Assembly: GCA_965277875.1 (NCBI GenBank)
Contig: CBDIDV010000002.1
Coordinates: forward strand, 4,526,001-4,590,000
Source: CAWFQB01 sp965277875
GTDB lineage: Bacteria > Armatimonadota > Chthonomonadetes > Chthonomonadales > Chthonomonadaceae
Direction: 5' to 3'
Length of the DNA: 64,000 nucleotides
The position numbers and the translations under genes are program-made. Below are positions 33,869 to 42,446 of this stretch, piece after piece. How positions within the stretch are numbered: the stretch's first letter is position 1; every line of letters starts with the position of its first letter. The notes below the pieces were generated by a model. That model was not told the origin of the DNA, made no database searches, and worked only from the letters and a program-made list of their open reading frames with translations.

Positions 33869-34669
33869 TTATCTGCCGTTTATCTGGACGAAAGACACCG
33901 TGTCGCTACCTATTGTACCCTTCGTCAGCGGGTCGGCAAACTTTTCCAGGGGCAGGGTAATGGGAATTGTCGAGTCGCCGTCCTTGAACCCGGATACGTT
34001 TGCCGGCTGCCCGTTCGCGATTTTGACGGCGTCGGGGGATGTTGTATAGCACAGGACGCGAAACTTTCCGCCCTGACGCGCCACCGACCAGGTGTACTCG
34101 CTCATTTTTTTCGTGACCCAGATGTTGGCCGGGTTTGCGCCCCGCGCCAGGGCTGTGATCTCGTTGATACTGCAATGCGCCGACTGTCCCTCTTTGAGAT
34201 CAAGGGATTGGAACAGCGTCGGGTTCATCTGACGCACATCGTTGGCATCCGTAGTGCGGGACGCAGGCGCGGACGTGGAAACCGATTGCAGATGGTGCTG
34301 CCATTGTATATCACTTATGCGCGCGCTGGAGTCGAGTACACGCATCCAGAGCAGGCCCATCACAAGGAACTGCGCGGCAATGACCCCGCTCATTATCTTT
34401 ACGGCCCGGCTGCGTGGTACGCGCTTTTGCGTTACGCCGGTTTGTAGTGACTGCGCCCGCTGACTCTGCACCTCGGCCAGCACTTCTTCGGGCGTGGCGG
34501 GCAGATTGAGCTGCTGTACCGCTTCGCCTATCGGGATGGTCGCGGCTTCATGCTGCGCGCGGGCGTCGTGACGCGCTTCAATCGCCGCCGTCGCCTGCAC
34601 AAACTCGTGGGGCGTGACGCGGATTTGCGCGGCCCCGATTTCCGATTCTGCGGTTTGCTGTTGCAGCAT
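33869..34669 (-). CDS. Uncharacterised single-pass membrane protein
   Basis: The protein has 266 residues from the ATG preceded by AAGGA; an ATG 15 bases upstream and a much longer frame are less likely. The N-terminal 90 residues are polar and helical with many Ala, Glu and Gln. A basic patch (VTQKRVPRSRAVK) precedes one membrane helix at about residues 95-115 (IMSGVIAAQFLVMGLLWMRV). The C-terminal 140 residues would be outside and look like a beta-rich domain (EYTWSVARQGGKFRVLCYT, DSTIPITLPLEKFADPL). I recognise no family. It lies after the glycogen debranching gene on the same strand. Confidence 0.65.
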   Translation of the reverse strand: MLQQQTAESEIGAAQIRVTPHEFVQATAAIEARHDARAQHEAATIPIGEAVQQLNLPATPEEVLAEVQSQRAQSLQTGVTQKRVPRSRAVKIMSGVIAAQFLVMGLLWMRVLDSSARISDIQWQHHLQSVSTSAPASRTTDANDVRQMNPTLFQSLDLKEGQSAHCSINEITALARGANPANIWVTKKMSEYTWSVARQGGKFRVLCYTTSPDAVKIANGQPANVSGFKDGDSTIPITLPLEKFADPLTKGTIGSDTVSFVQINGR

Positions 34670-34728
34670 CAACGTTTCCTTCATTGCAGGTCTTGCAGGA
34701 GAGGCGGGCGTAGACAACGCACCCGACC

Positions 34729-36996
34729 CTACGCTTTGTTCAGGTCGTGCCACACGCGCAGGGTCTCGGCCACACTCCACGCCTGCGCGTAACAGCCGTT
34801 CGGACGCTGCGGAGTGCTGCCGTCGTAGATTTCGGCAAGGCTGCCGATGCCGAAGGCGGCAAGCTGCGGTTCCAGTCCGGCGAGCATCGCGCGCGCGCCT
34901 TCCGTGTCGTTCGTTACGTTCGCATACGCACTGGCGAACGGGCCGAGCAGCCAGGGCCACACCGTTCCCTGATGGTACGCGCCGTCGCGCTGCATCTGAC
35001 CGCCCTCGTAGCGGGGCTGATAGGCCGCATCCTGCGGCGACAGCGTCCTTAGTCCGTTCGGCGTCAACAACTCTTTTTGAACAACGTCAATAATCGTTTG
35101 AGCTAAGGGCGTATCCGCATCCACGACCGCAAACGGCAGCGACAGGGCAAACACCTGGTTCGGGCGAATCGAGACATCTGCGTCTGCCGTGCTTGTTGCC
35201 TCTTCTTCGCTTCTGCTCTTCTCCCCCTCCAAGTTCCCCGGCGCGTCCAGTACGTCGTACAATCCCTGACCGTCCGGGCGGGCGAAGCGGCGGCGGAAAC
35301 TTGTCTGCATCCCCTGCGCCTGCTCTGTATACGCGTCCTGGGAAGCATCGTTCAGCAGGCCGGCAAAGTGCGCCATGATACGCAGGGCGCAGTGCCACAG
35401 GGCGTTAATCTCGACGGGCTTGCCGATGCGCGGCGTCACCACCCAATCGCCTACTTTGGCGTCCATCCACGTCAGTTGTACGCCGGCCTGTCCCGCGTAC
35501 AGCAGGCCGTCGTCCGCGTCTATGTGGATATTGTAGCGTGTGCCGCGCCGATGCCAGGCTATGATGTCCTCCAGTATGCCCCACAGGCTTTGTTTCAGCA
35601 GGTCTACATCGCCCGTGGCCTCCACATAGCGGTAGATGGCGACGAAATACCATAGCGTCGCGTCCACGGTGTTGTATTCCGGCGTCTCGCCCACGTCGGG
35701 AAAGCGGTTGGGCAGCATCCCCCGATCCACGAACGCGCTGAACGACAGCAGGATTTCGCGGGCGATTTCAAAGCGCCCGGTCGTCAGGCACAGGCCGGGC
35801 AGGGCGATCATGGTGTCGCGCCCCCAGTCGCCGAACCACGGGTAGCCCGCGATGATCGTGGCCCGCCCGCCCGGAACCTGCACGATGAATTGATCGGCGG
35901 CCAGCGTAAGCTGCTGTGCAAAGGCGTCGGTCGGGCTTGTCTTTTGCAGCAGGGCGTTCTGGCGCGTCAGCAGCGCGTCCCAGGCCGCATCGGGAGTGTC
36001 CACGCTTTCTTCCGTTGTAGCGGCGATGCTGAGTGTCTGCCCTATCGCAAACGGTGTGGACAGCGTTCCGGGCGTGTACAAATCTTCCTGATAGTCCAGG
36101 CCCCGTTCCTGTTCACGCGGGTATTGAAAATGCCGATACCAGTCAGGCCGCGCCGCAAAAGTCACGTCGGCGTTAGAAAGCGCAGTTCTCTGCACACCTG
36201 CAGTAAGATCGTTTGCTATACTCGCGCCGACTGTGCTTGCCGCGCTTGCGCCGACTGTGCTTGCCGCGCTATTGTCCGGCGCGTTCAGCCAACCAGCGTC
36301 TTCCTGAACAACGTGCAGGCGCAGCGTCGTGGGCGTGTCCGTGACGCGCTGAATGGGCGGCAGGGCAAGGCGCAGTACGCTGCCCATCTCCGTACCTGAC
36401 AAGGCGTTTGCGGGCGCAGTATCGCTTACAGCGTTCCGGGCAGGCGTGTGCCAGTCCCCTAGAGGCTGAAAGTCGCAGGCTGCCATTTCGCTGTGATAAT
36501 CACGCCATGCCAGAAGGGGGACGAGCGACAGGCGGGCCGTGCAGTCCGGGGGAAGTTCGAGCAGGTTGTAAACTATGTAGGTGGTGTTCTGCCCGTGCGC
36601 CATCCATATCCGTTTTTCGAGGACGACGCCGGGTGCGGGCGACCAGCGCCACAGCGGGGCGGGATACGCGCTCCACGACTGGAGCCACTGAAACCCCTGC
36701 GGATACGTCGCGCCCGGATACAGGTTTGCGGAAAGCGCGTAGTCCTGTATGCCGCCCGCCGCGTCCGTCACATGCAGCGTTTCTTCCAGCTTGGACAGCA
36801 GTACGGCGCGTCCGACGGGAGGGTTGAGGGCGGCTGCGAGCAGGCCGTGATAGCGGCGCGTATTGGCCGTCGCCAGTGTGCCGGACGCGTACCCGCCCAG
36901 GCCGTTCGCTGCCAGCCACTCCCGGCGCAACGCGGACTCGGCGTCGCGCAGCAAGTCCGGGCCGAAAGCGATGTTTTCCTCGGAGTAAATTCCCAT
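34729..36996 (-). CDS. Glycogen debranching enzyme (amylo-alpha-1,6-glucosidase family)
   Basis: The protein has 755 residues. Residues 1-300 match the N-terminal domain of bacterial and archaeal debranching enzymes (REWLAANGLGGYASGTLATA, NTRRYHGLLAAAL). Residues about 370-750 are the (alpha/alpha)6 glucosidase domain of family GH133, with AGYPWFGDWGRDTMIALPG and a second region GQAGVQLTWMDAKVGDWVVT carrying acidic catalytic candidates; IYDGSTPQRPNGCYAQAWSV closes the active site. It removes alpha-1,6 branches during glycogen use. Two low-complexity inserts interrupt the chain, one with AASTVGASAASTVGAS repeats and one rich in Glu and Ser. No other glycogen gene is next to it. Confidence 0.93.
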   Translation of the reverse strand: MGIYSEENIAFGPDLLRDAESALRREWLAANGLGGYASGTLATANTRRYHGLLAAALNPPVGRAVLLSKLEETLHVTDAAGGIQDYALSANLYPGATYPQGFQWLQSWSAYPAPLWRWSPAPGVVLEKRIWMAHGQNTTYIVYNLLELPPDCTARLSLVPLLAWRDYHSEMAACDFQPLGDWHTPARNAVSDTAPANALSGTEMGSVLRLALPPIQRVTDTPTTLRLHVVQEDAGWLNAPDNSAASTVGASAASTVGASIANDLTAGVQRTALSNADVTFAARPDWYRHFQYPREQERGLDYQEDLYTPGTLSTPFAIGQTLSIAATTEESVDTPDAAWDALLTRQNALLQKTSPTDAFAQQLTLAADQFIVQVPGGRATIIAGYPWFGDWGRDTMIALPGLCLTTGRFEIAREILLSFSAFVDRGMLPNRFPDVGETPEYNTVDATLWYFVAIYRYVEATGDVDLLKQSLWGILEDIIAWHRRGTRYNIHIDADDGLLYAGQAGVQLTWMDAKVGDWVVTPRIGKPVEINALWHCALRIMAHFAGLLNDASQDAYTEQAQGMQTSFRRRFARPDGQGLYDVLDAPGNLEGEKSRSEEEATSTADADVSIRPNQVFALSLPFAVVDADTPLAQTIIDVVQKELLTPNGLRTLSPQDAAYQPRYEGGQMQRDGAYHQGTVWPWLLGPFASAYANVTNDTEGARAMLAGLEPQLAAFGIGSLAEIYDGSTPQRPNGCYAQAWSVAETLRVWHDLNKA

Positions 36997-37054
36997 AAAA
37001 GCAGCCAGTCAATCAACATACAAGACGTAAAGAATCGCGCCATCGCCTGCAAGA

Positions 37055-37085
37055 AAACAACCGGATTTTCATAATCCGGTTGTTT
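37055..37085 (-). terminator. Intrinsic terminator of the cytochrome c gene
   Basis: AAACAACCGGATT (37055-37067) pairs perfectly with 37073-37085 around a 5-base loop. On the minus strand the stem ends in TTTTC. It lies downstream of the cytochrome gene and separates it from the debranching gene. Confidence 0.8.
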
Positions 37086-37088
37086 GTT

Positions 37089-37132
37089 CTTGCCATGATC
37101 TTGCCATGTTCTTGCCATGATCTTGCCATGAT
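37089..37132. repeat. 11-bp tandem repeat, four copies
   Basis: The unit CTTGCCATGAT is repeated four times, one copy having TT at the end. It lies between the terminator and the cytochrome c stop codon. Confidence 0.93.
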
Positions 37133-37143
37133 AAAGATAAGCG

Positions 37144-37557
37144 TTACTTCTTCAGGCTGCCCAGGTACGCCACGATGTTGGACAGGTCCTTGCCTTTGAT
37201 GCTGTCATACGCGGGCATGGCCGAGTTAGGATTGTGGACTTTGGGGTTCACGACCGATTCTTCCAGCCACTTGGGCGTATGCTTGGGGTTCGCGGCCACC
37301 TTGGTCAGTTCGGGGCCGGCCATGCCGCCCGTGCCGGCGATGGCGTGGCAGCCCGCGCAGCCGTTCGTTTCGTACACTTTTTTACCCGCCGCAATCGCGG
37401 CGGGATCGTCGGCTTTCGGCTTGTCCGCCGGTTTCGCCGGGGGCTTTTTGCCGACCTTGGGCGGGGCGGCGAGGGCCGAGGTCAGGACGAGCGAGCCGAA
37501 CACGCTCAGGCTCGCCATCAGCATGGTGGTTGTTTTATTTTTACTATGCGAAATCAA
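37144..37557 (-). CDS. Exported class I c-type cytochrome
   Basis: The protein has 137 residues. A signal peptide (about residues 10-30, ending ALAAPP) is followed by a Lys/Pro-rich linker (KVGKKPPAKPADKPKADDP) and a single cytochrome c domain. The haem-binding motif is CAGCH (Cys67, Cys70, His71) and the likely axial Met is in NSAMPAYDSIKG; IVAYLGSLKK ends the domain. It carries electrons in the periplasm, partner unknown. The ribosome site AGAAGGAG is good. The linker suggests that the haem domain is held at a distance from another structure, though there is no lipobox. Confidence 0.92.
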   Translation of the reverse strand: MISHSKNKTTTMLMASLSVFGSLVLTSALAAPPKVGKKPPAKPADKPKADDPAAIAAGKKVYETNGCAGCHAIAGTGGMAGPELTKVAANPKHTPKWLEESVVNPKVHNPNSAMPAYDSIKGKDLSNIVAYLGSLKK

Positions 37558-37956
37558 TGAAAACTCCTTCTGGAAGGTACGACTTGTTACAGCTTAGATT
37601 TTGAGGTTGGCTGCTGCTATGAATTTGTGAGTGTCGGCTGTATGCGATTTTGCGCCGCGCCGAACGACAGGCTCTGAGCGCGGCGGCGCGACGGGCCTGC
37701 ATTCCCAAACGTGAACGCGGGCGAATTGTGCCACAGACGCAGCCTATAAATAGTCATGTAAATAATCATGCCAATGCTGCGTCCGCGCCGTGATATTGGA
37801 GGGACGTTTCGCCTTGATTGTTACAAAATCCTCCCCGGCGCACAGAAATGCAGAAATCCTTCTCCTTGTCTTTCCTTGTCTTTCCTTGTACCGTGTCAGG
37901 GTGTGGCGGTATCCTGGTGCAAAAGGGTACAAATGCACTGCTGGAAAGCGGGCATG
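37558..37956. other. Non-coding interval between cytochrome c and flavoprotein genes
   Basis: About 400 bases without a convincing gene. It contains a short direct repeat (CTTGTCTTTC, 10-bp period, near 37863-37890) and is AT-richer than the genes. The upstream signals of the cytochrome c gene should lie near its right-hand side of 37558; no clear promoter was found. Confidence 0.5.
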
Positions 37957-39195
37957 TCAGGGCTTGCCGTCCAGCGCCTGCTTCAGGCGACGCTTTGCGC
38001 GGCCCTCCATGTAGCGCGCAGCCGCCAGAGGATTGCGGCACAAAAAGCGGGCCAGCGCGCCCATGAGCGGGTCAACCCGCAGAAGGGTGGACAGCATTTC
38101 GCCGTCCAGAAGCGCCAGGCGTCTGACACCCGCGTCCCACTGCGCGTCGTCGAACCCGGTGATACGCAGGTTGATCTTCTGCGCGAATTGGAACTGGCGA
38201 TAGTGCGCGCGCAGCCACCATCGCTCATAACGGGCGAGACGCGCAGACTCGGAGGCGGGTTCCAGCAGGGCCGCGCACAGGGACGCTCCCGCCTGCCGCC
38301 CCGACTCGATGCAGAAGCGGATGCCCTCGCCCACGATGGGCAGCACCTGGCCCGCGCTGTCCCCGACGGCGATGAGACTGCCATGCACGACCTTGCGCGA
38401 CGGGCCGACGGCAGGCACAACGCCGCCATGCTCCTCAATCAGTCGGCCCACGCGCAGGCCCATTTCGCAGGCGGCGGGAGAACTTAAAAAATCCGTCAGC
38501 AGTCTGGCCGGCGAGGCCGGGACATCGGGCCGGGTCAGGCCCACGCCCACGCGCACCGTGCCATGCGTCGTGGGAAACACCCAGCCGTAGCCTGCCGGGG
38601 CGTAGCGCGCGCCGACAAACAAGACCGCCCGGTCTTTGTGGTTCGACAGATCCTCGAACTCGGCCTCCGCGCCGATGCCGTAACGCGCCGCTTTTTCCTC
38701 GATGCCGACCCGTTTGAGCGCGGCGCGCTGATACCCCGACGCGTCCACGACATACCGCGCGGATACCTGCCGGACGACTCCCTTGTGCCTTAGCTCACAA
38801 ACGTATCGGCCATTTCCCCCCTGTTCTATACCGGTCAGGGTCGTGGAAAGCGCAATCGCGGCCCCGGCGGTCTCGGCAAGCGTTCCCAGATACTGATACG
38901 TGGCGGTGACATCCAGCACGACCGGCTTACTCCGGCCAAACGCAAAATTTGCGGACTGCGTCGGCCCCGCGAATGTCAGGCTGTTTACCAGATGGTACAG
39001 ATGGGGCGGCAACCCCAGTCGGACGACAGCGTCCTGCCAGCTTCCGCCGCTCGTGCGTACCGGCCTGCCGATCTCGGCGTCTTTGTGGACAAGCAGGACG
39101 CTGCCGCCCGCCGCCGCCTTCTGGGCCGTCGCCAGTCCGGCGGGGCCACCCCCGACAATAAGCACATCCACCTGCTCCATGCCGCTTCTTTCCAT
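37957..39195 (-). CDS. Geranylgeranyl-reductase-type FAD-dependent oxidoreductase
   Basis: The protein has 412 residues. The FAD-binding dinucleotide fold is DVLIVGGGPAGLATAQKAA at the N-terminus; the family-specific region follows as RPVRTSGGSW, then YVVDASGYQRAAL, and the second FAD motif is LIAVGDSAGQVLPIVGEGIRF. This is the digeranylgeranyl/geranylgeranyl reductase family, which saturates isoprenoid chains, but related enzymes act on other lipids and on halogenated substrates. Isoprenoid use would fit the hopanoid genes in this window, yet it is 15 kb away. ATG 39195 is followed in frame by a second ATG (MEQVDVL) that could be the true start. Confidence 0.85.
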   Translation of the reverse strand: MERSGMEQVDVLIVGGGPAGLATAQKAAAGGSVLLVHKDAEIGRPVRTSGGSWQDAVVRLGLPPHLYHLVNSLTFAGPTQSANFAFGRSKPVVLDVTATYQYLGTLAETAGAAIALSTTLTGIEQGGNGRYVCELRHKGVVRQVSARYVVDASGYQRAALKRVGIEEKAARYGIGAEAEFEDLSNHKDRAVLFVGARYAPAGYGWVFPTTHGTVRVGVGLTRPDVPASPARLLTDFLSSPAACEMGLRVGRLIEEHGGVVPAVGPSRKVVHGSLIAVGDSAGQVLPIVGEGIRFCIESGRQAGASLCAALLEPASESARLARYERWWLRAHYRQFQFAQKINLRITGFDDAQWDAGVRRLALLDGEMLSTLLRVDPLMGALARFLCRNPLAAARYMEGRAKRRLKQALDGKP

Positions 39196-39409
39196 CTGCT
39201 GTCTGTCAATACCGTGAAATTACGTTGTAAGATTTTGATCGGGAACCAATCTATTGTAGCCCATATTCCAGTGCATGGCTCGAACACGCCACTAACTTTT
39301 GTGCGGTAGCCTGCGTATCGTATAAGGAAATCAACAGCCTGCCTCCATCTCTGCCTGCTTTTATCTTCCTGAACCACAGGGTCGAAGTTGCCTTAGAACC
39401 GGGCAGGCG

Positions 39410-39438
39410 TTGTCAGGAGGGCGCGTTCGTGCTATAAT
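39410..39438 (+). promoter_or_regulatory. Sigma-70-like promoter of larE
   Basis: TTGTCA (39410-39415) and a perfect TATAAT (39433-39438) are separated by 17 bp, giving a leader of about 110 bases before the larE start. Confidence 0.75.
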
Positions 39439-39495
39439 GCAGGAACACGCGTCTGTCCGACGCGCATCAAAACAGTACAAGAACGCGAACGACGT

Positions 39496-39528
39496 AAGAA
39501 CAACATAAGAACAACGTAAGAACAACAT
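39496..39528. repeat. 11-bp tandem repeat in the larE leader
   Basis: Three copies of AAGAACAAC(A/G)T follow one another, with a fourth, degenerate copy on the left (39485-39495). The array lies between the promoter and the start codon, so it is transcribed. Confidence 0.9.
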
Positions 39529-39557
39529 ACGGCAATAGAAACAACAGGATTTAACCA

Positions 39558-40505
39558 GTGGCAAATTCCATTCTTGCTCCGGCACGCGAACTTCAGCCCG
39601 ACGATACCGCAGCCGAAACGCTTTCCGGCGAACTGACCTTGAAGTACGCTCGCCTGCAGGAGATACTGCGCGACATGGGCCGGTGCGTGATCGGCTATTC
39701 GGGCGGCGTGGACAGTACCCTCGTCCTCAAAGTGGCGCATGACGTGCTGGGAACCGGGGCGGTCGCGGTCACGGGCGACAGCGAGGCGTTCCCGCAGGGC
39801 GAAGTAGATGCCGCGCTGGATGTGGCGCAGGCGATGGGCGTGGTCGTGACGCGCGTTCGCACACACGAACTCGCCAACCCCAATTTCGCCGTCAACACGC
39901 CCAACCGCTGCTACCATTGCAAGACGGAACTGTTCAGCGAACTCCAGGAAGTGGCCCAGGAGCGGGGCATCGCGTGGATCGTGGACGGGTCGCACTCCGA
40001 CGACGGCAAACCCGGCGATCATCGCCCCGGCCTGCGCGCCGCCCACGAAAGAGGCGTCCGCAGTCCGCTGCGCGAGGCCGGCATGACCAAAGCCGATGTG
40101 CGCGTCCTGGCCCTGCACCTGGGCGTTCCGAATTGGGACAAGCCCTCGTTCGCCTGCCTGAGTTCGCGTTTTCCCTATGGTACGCAGATCACAGCCCCCC
40201 TCCTCGCGCAGTTGGACGGCTGCGAAAAGTTTCTGCGCGAGCAGGGGTTTCGGCAGTTTCGCGTGCGTCACCATGACACCGTAGCCCGTATCGAGGTGGA
40301 ACCCAAAGACATCGTCCGCCTGGTCGAGATGCGCGAGATCATCAACGCCCGCTTCAAGGAACTGGGCTACACGTATGTCACGATTGACCTAGAAGGCTAC
40401 CGTTCGGGCAAAATGAACGATACGCTGTCCCCAACCGTTGTCAGTCAATCCAATAACCCCTCCAACATGATCTCGCTGGCGTCTATTCAGCCGCTTAAAA
40501 AATAG
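39558..40505 (+). CDS. larE: ATP-dependent sacrificial sulfur transferase LarE
   Basis: The protein has 315 residues. LarE activates a carboxylate of the pyridinium precursor with ATP and donates sulfur from its own cysteine, building the nickel-pincer cofactor used by lactate racemase and relatives. The PP-loop is YSGGVDSTL (residues 47-55). The sacrificial cysteine is Cys200 in SFACLSSRFPYG. NRCYHCKTELF is another family motif; its two extra cysteines may mean an iron-sulfur variant, as some LarE proteins use a cluster instead. larB lies two genes downstream, while larC and a racemase gene are not in this window. Confidence 0.93.
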   Translation: MANSILAPARELQPDDTAAETLSGELTLKYARLQEILRDMGRCVIGYSGGVDSTLVLKVAHDVLGTGAVAVTGDSEAFPQGEVDAALDVAQAMGVVVTRVRTHELANPNFAVNTPNRCYHCKTELFSELQEVAQERGIAWIVDGSHSDDGKPGDHRPGLRAAHERGVRSPLREAGMTKADVRVLALHLGVPNWDKPSFACLSSRFPYGTQITAPLLAQLDGCEKFLREQGFRQFRVRHHDTVARIEVEPKDIVRLVEMREIINARFKELGYTYVTIDLEGYRSGKMNDTLSPTVVSQSNNPSNMISLASIQPLKK

Positions 40506-40658
40506 GCCGAGAATAAGCAGCAGAGAACCGGCAGGCCGGGAATACAGCATCGGCAGGTATCGCGTCCTCAGAGCGCCAAATGTGATTCGGCATAACAAAG
40601 GCGCAAAGCGAACACAGCGCAGCATCGTAAAAATTATACCAGAGGAAAATCATCTCAC

Positions 40659-41438
40659 ATGCAGAAAACTTTCGGGCTGTCCACAGGGCTTGGCCTCCTC
40701 ATTGGCCTCGGTCTTCAGAGTGTGCAGGCGCAGGACGTAAAAACCGTGGCCGCCAAAACCGGCGCGGTCTACCAGCACATGAAGACGCTGCAGGCCACGT
40801 ATGAGACGAACGTGGTGAGGGGAGCGCAGAAAGGCACCATCAAGACGGATGTAAAGGTGTTGGCAGGCCAAAAAGCGAGCATCAGCATACACGCGCAGGG
40901 GTCGAATAAACCCGGTACGCCGCCGCAATCAAGCAGCCAACTCGTCGTGGATGATGGCGTCAATATCTACGTCTACCTTTCACAGCAGAATCAGTATGTG
41001 AAACGCCCGCACAATCCCAACGCAATTCTGCAGCAAGTCGCTTCGCTGTATGGCCTGCCTTATCTGGGCAGCAAACAGGCAACGCTCAAGCTGCTGCCCT
41101 CCACCCAACTGGAGGGAAAGCCCGTGTACGTCGTCGAAATCACTACCACCGAGATGCAGGGCAAGGCCAAATTCCAGATGATGATTGATCAGGCGACGTA
41201 CCATATCAGGCAGAACAAAACGATTGTTACTGATGGTTCAAGCGTCGGCACGGCAACTACCACGGTGAAGAACGAAATACTCGACGCGCCCCTGTCGCCC
41301 ACCCTGTTCGCCTTCACGCCGCCTAAGGGAGCCAAAGAATTTGTGCCGCCGCCTGCGGGCGCGATGCCCGGCGCTCCCGGCGGCGCTCCCCGTCCCGGCG
41401 CACCCATTGCTCCTCCGCGTCCGGGCGGCAAACCTTAG
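40659..41438 (+). CDS. Exported LolA-fold (DUF2092-like) protein
   Basis: The protein has 259 residues. A signal peptide (TFGLSTGLGLLIGLGLQSVQA, cut near residue 24) precedes a domain with the strand pattern of outer-membrane-lipoprotein sorting proteins: VYQHMKTLQATYETNVV, then SSQLVVDDGVNIYVYLSQ, then YVVEITTTEMQG, and FAFTPPKGAKEFVPP. The last 40 residues are a Pro/Gly/Ala-rich tail. Similar proteins may carry lipid or lipoprotein parts across the periplasm. It lies between larE and larB, but no link to nickel-pincer synthesis is known. Confidence 0.8.
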   Translation: MQKTFGLSTGLGLLIGLGLQSVQAQDVKTVAAKTGAVYQHMKTLQATYETNVVRGAQKGTIKTDVKVLAGQKASISIHAQGSNKPGTPPQSSSQLVVDDGVNIYVYLSQQNQYVKRPHNPNAILQQVASLYGLPYLGSKQATLKLLPSTQLEGKPVYVVEITTTEMQGKAKFQMMIDQATYHIRQNKTIVTDGSSVGTATTTVKNEILDAPLSPTLFAFTPPKGAKEFVPPPAGAMPGAPGGAPRPGAPIAPPRPGGKP

Positions 41439-41461
41439 TCGCCCGACGGCCTGTTTACATT

Positions 41462-41487
41462 ACGGGGCAGGCGTCAGCCTGCCCCGT
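41462..41487 (+). terminator. GC-rich hairpin after the LolA-like gene
   Basis: ACGGGGCAGGC (41462-41472) pairs perfectly with GCCTGCCCCGT (41477-41487) around the loop GTCA. The following U-run is weak, so termination may be partial. Confidence 0.6.
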
Positions 41488-41559
41488 TGTGCGTTCGCGC
41501 ACTGCGGCGAATGTCTGCGTTTAACTTGTCCAATCTGTTTTTGCATAGCGAGATTTATC

Positions 41560-42420
41560 ATGGATGCCGAAAGTTTACGTCAACTGCTGGAGCGGGTTCG
41601 CGCCGGAGAAACGCCGGTCGGTGACGCCGTCGAATCGCTGCGAACCCTGCCTTTTGAAGACCTGGGGTTCGCCAAGCTGGACCACCATCGCGCCCTGCGT
41701 AACGGCTTTCCCGAAGTGGTATACTGCCCCGGCAAGACCACGCCGCAGATCGTCGCCATTCTGGAGCGTCTGATCGTCCGCGCCCCGAAAGTCCTCGCGT
41801 CCCGCGCGAATGCCGAGGTCGCGCAGGCCGTTCTTGCTGCCTTTCCCCACGCCGTTTACCACGAGCTTGCGCGTATGCTCGTGGTAAGCGCAGAGGAGGG
41901 GGAAGGACGGGGAGAAGAGGAGACAGGGAGACAGGGAGACAGGGAGACAGGGAGACAGGGAGTAGAGGGGACAGCTCCGGGTCTGGCTGCTTTAACGCCC
42001 TCCGCGTCGCTGGCGGGAACGGTGCTTATCGTGTCGGCGGGGACGGCGGATCTGCCGGTCGCCGAAGAAGCGGCGATCACGGCCTCGGAGATGGGCAGCC
42101 CGGTCGAGCGATTGTACGATGTGGGCGTAGCAGGCATTCACAGATTGCTGAATAATCAGGAACGCCTGTATGCGGCCAATGTGCTGGTGGTCGTGGCGGG
42201 CATGGAGGGCGCGCTCGCGAGTGTCGTGGGCGGTCTGGTGTCGCGCCCGGTCATCGCCGTGCCGACAAGCGTGGGATACGGCGCGAGTTTCGGCGGTCTG
42301 TCTGCCCTTCTAACCATGCTCAACAGTTGCGCGACGGGCGTGGGCGTCGTCAACATTGACAACGGCTTCGGCGCGGGCTATCTGGCGCATCTCATCAATC
42401 AGCGTATCGAGCCTGTATGA
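41560..42420 (+). CDS. larB: Pyridinium-3,5-bisthiocarboxylic-acid mononucleotide precursor enzyme LarB
   Basis: The protein has 286 residues. LarB carboxylates and hydrolyses nicotinic acid adenine dinucleotide, the first step of nickel-pincer cofactor synthesis. The AIRC/PurE-like domain is seen as LIVSAGTADLPVAEEAAITA and VVVAGMEGALASVVGGLVSRPVIAVPTSVGYG; the N-terminal part contains LGFAKLDHHRALRNGFPEVV. Between these, residues about 112-150 are a charged insert (EEGEGRGEEETGRQGDRETG) encoded by an 8-bp tandem repeat. The start at 41560 suits the family; the frame is open further upstream into the preceding gene. Confidence 0.93.
   Translation: MDAESLRQLLERVRAGETPVGDAVESLRTLPFEDLGFAKLDHHRALRNGFPEVVYCPGKTTPQIVAILERLIVRAPKVLASRANAEVAQAVLAAFPHAVYHELARMLVVSAEEGEGRGEEETGRQGDRETGRQGVEGTAPGLAALTPSASLAGTVLIVSAGTADLPVAEEAAITASEMGSPVERLYDVGVAGIHRLLNNQERLYAANVLVVVAGMEGALASVVGGLVSRPVIAVPTSVGYGASFGGLSALLTMLNSCATGVGVVNIDNGFGAGYLAHLINQRIEPV
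41931..41970 (+). repeat. 8-bp tandem repeat inside larB
   Basis: The unit AGACAGGG is repeated five times without change. Gain or loss of one copy would shift the larB reading frame. A related AGAGACAG run lies at about 50985-51000. Confidence 0.95.
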
Positions 42421-42446
42421 TCTTTATATCCTCTGGGAGTGAAACA

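Noticed and set aside
33777..34049. Possible 90-codon plus-strand gene opposite the single-pass membrane protein
   Set aside because: It overlaps the better-supported minus-strand frame and has no recognisable motif.
37957..39195. Assignment of the flavoprotein to the hopanoid pathway
   Set aside because: The geranylgeranyl reductase family acts on many lipids and the gene is far from the hopanoid block, so the link is only a possibility.
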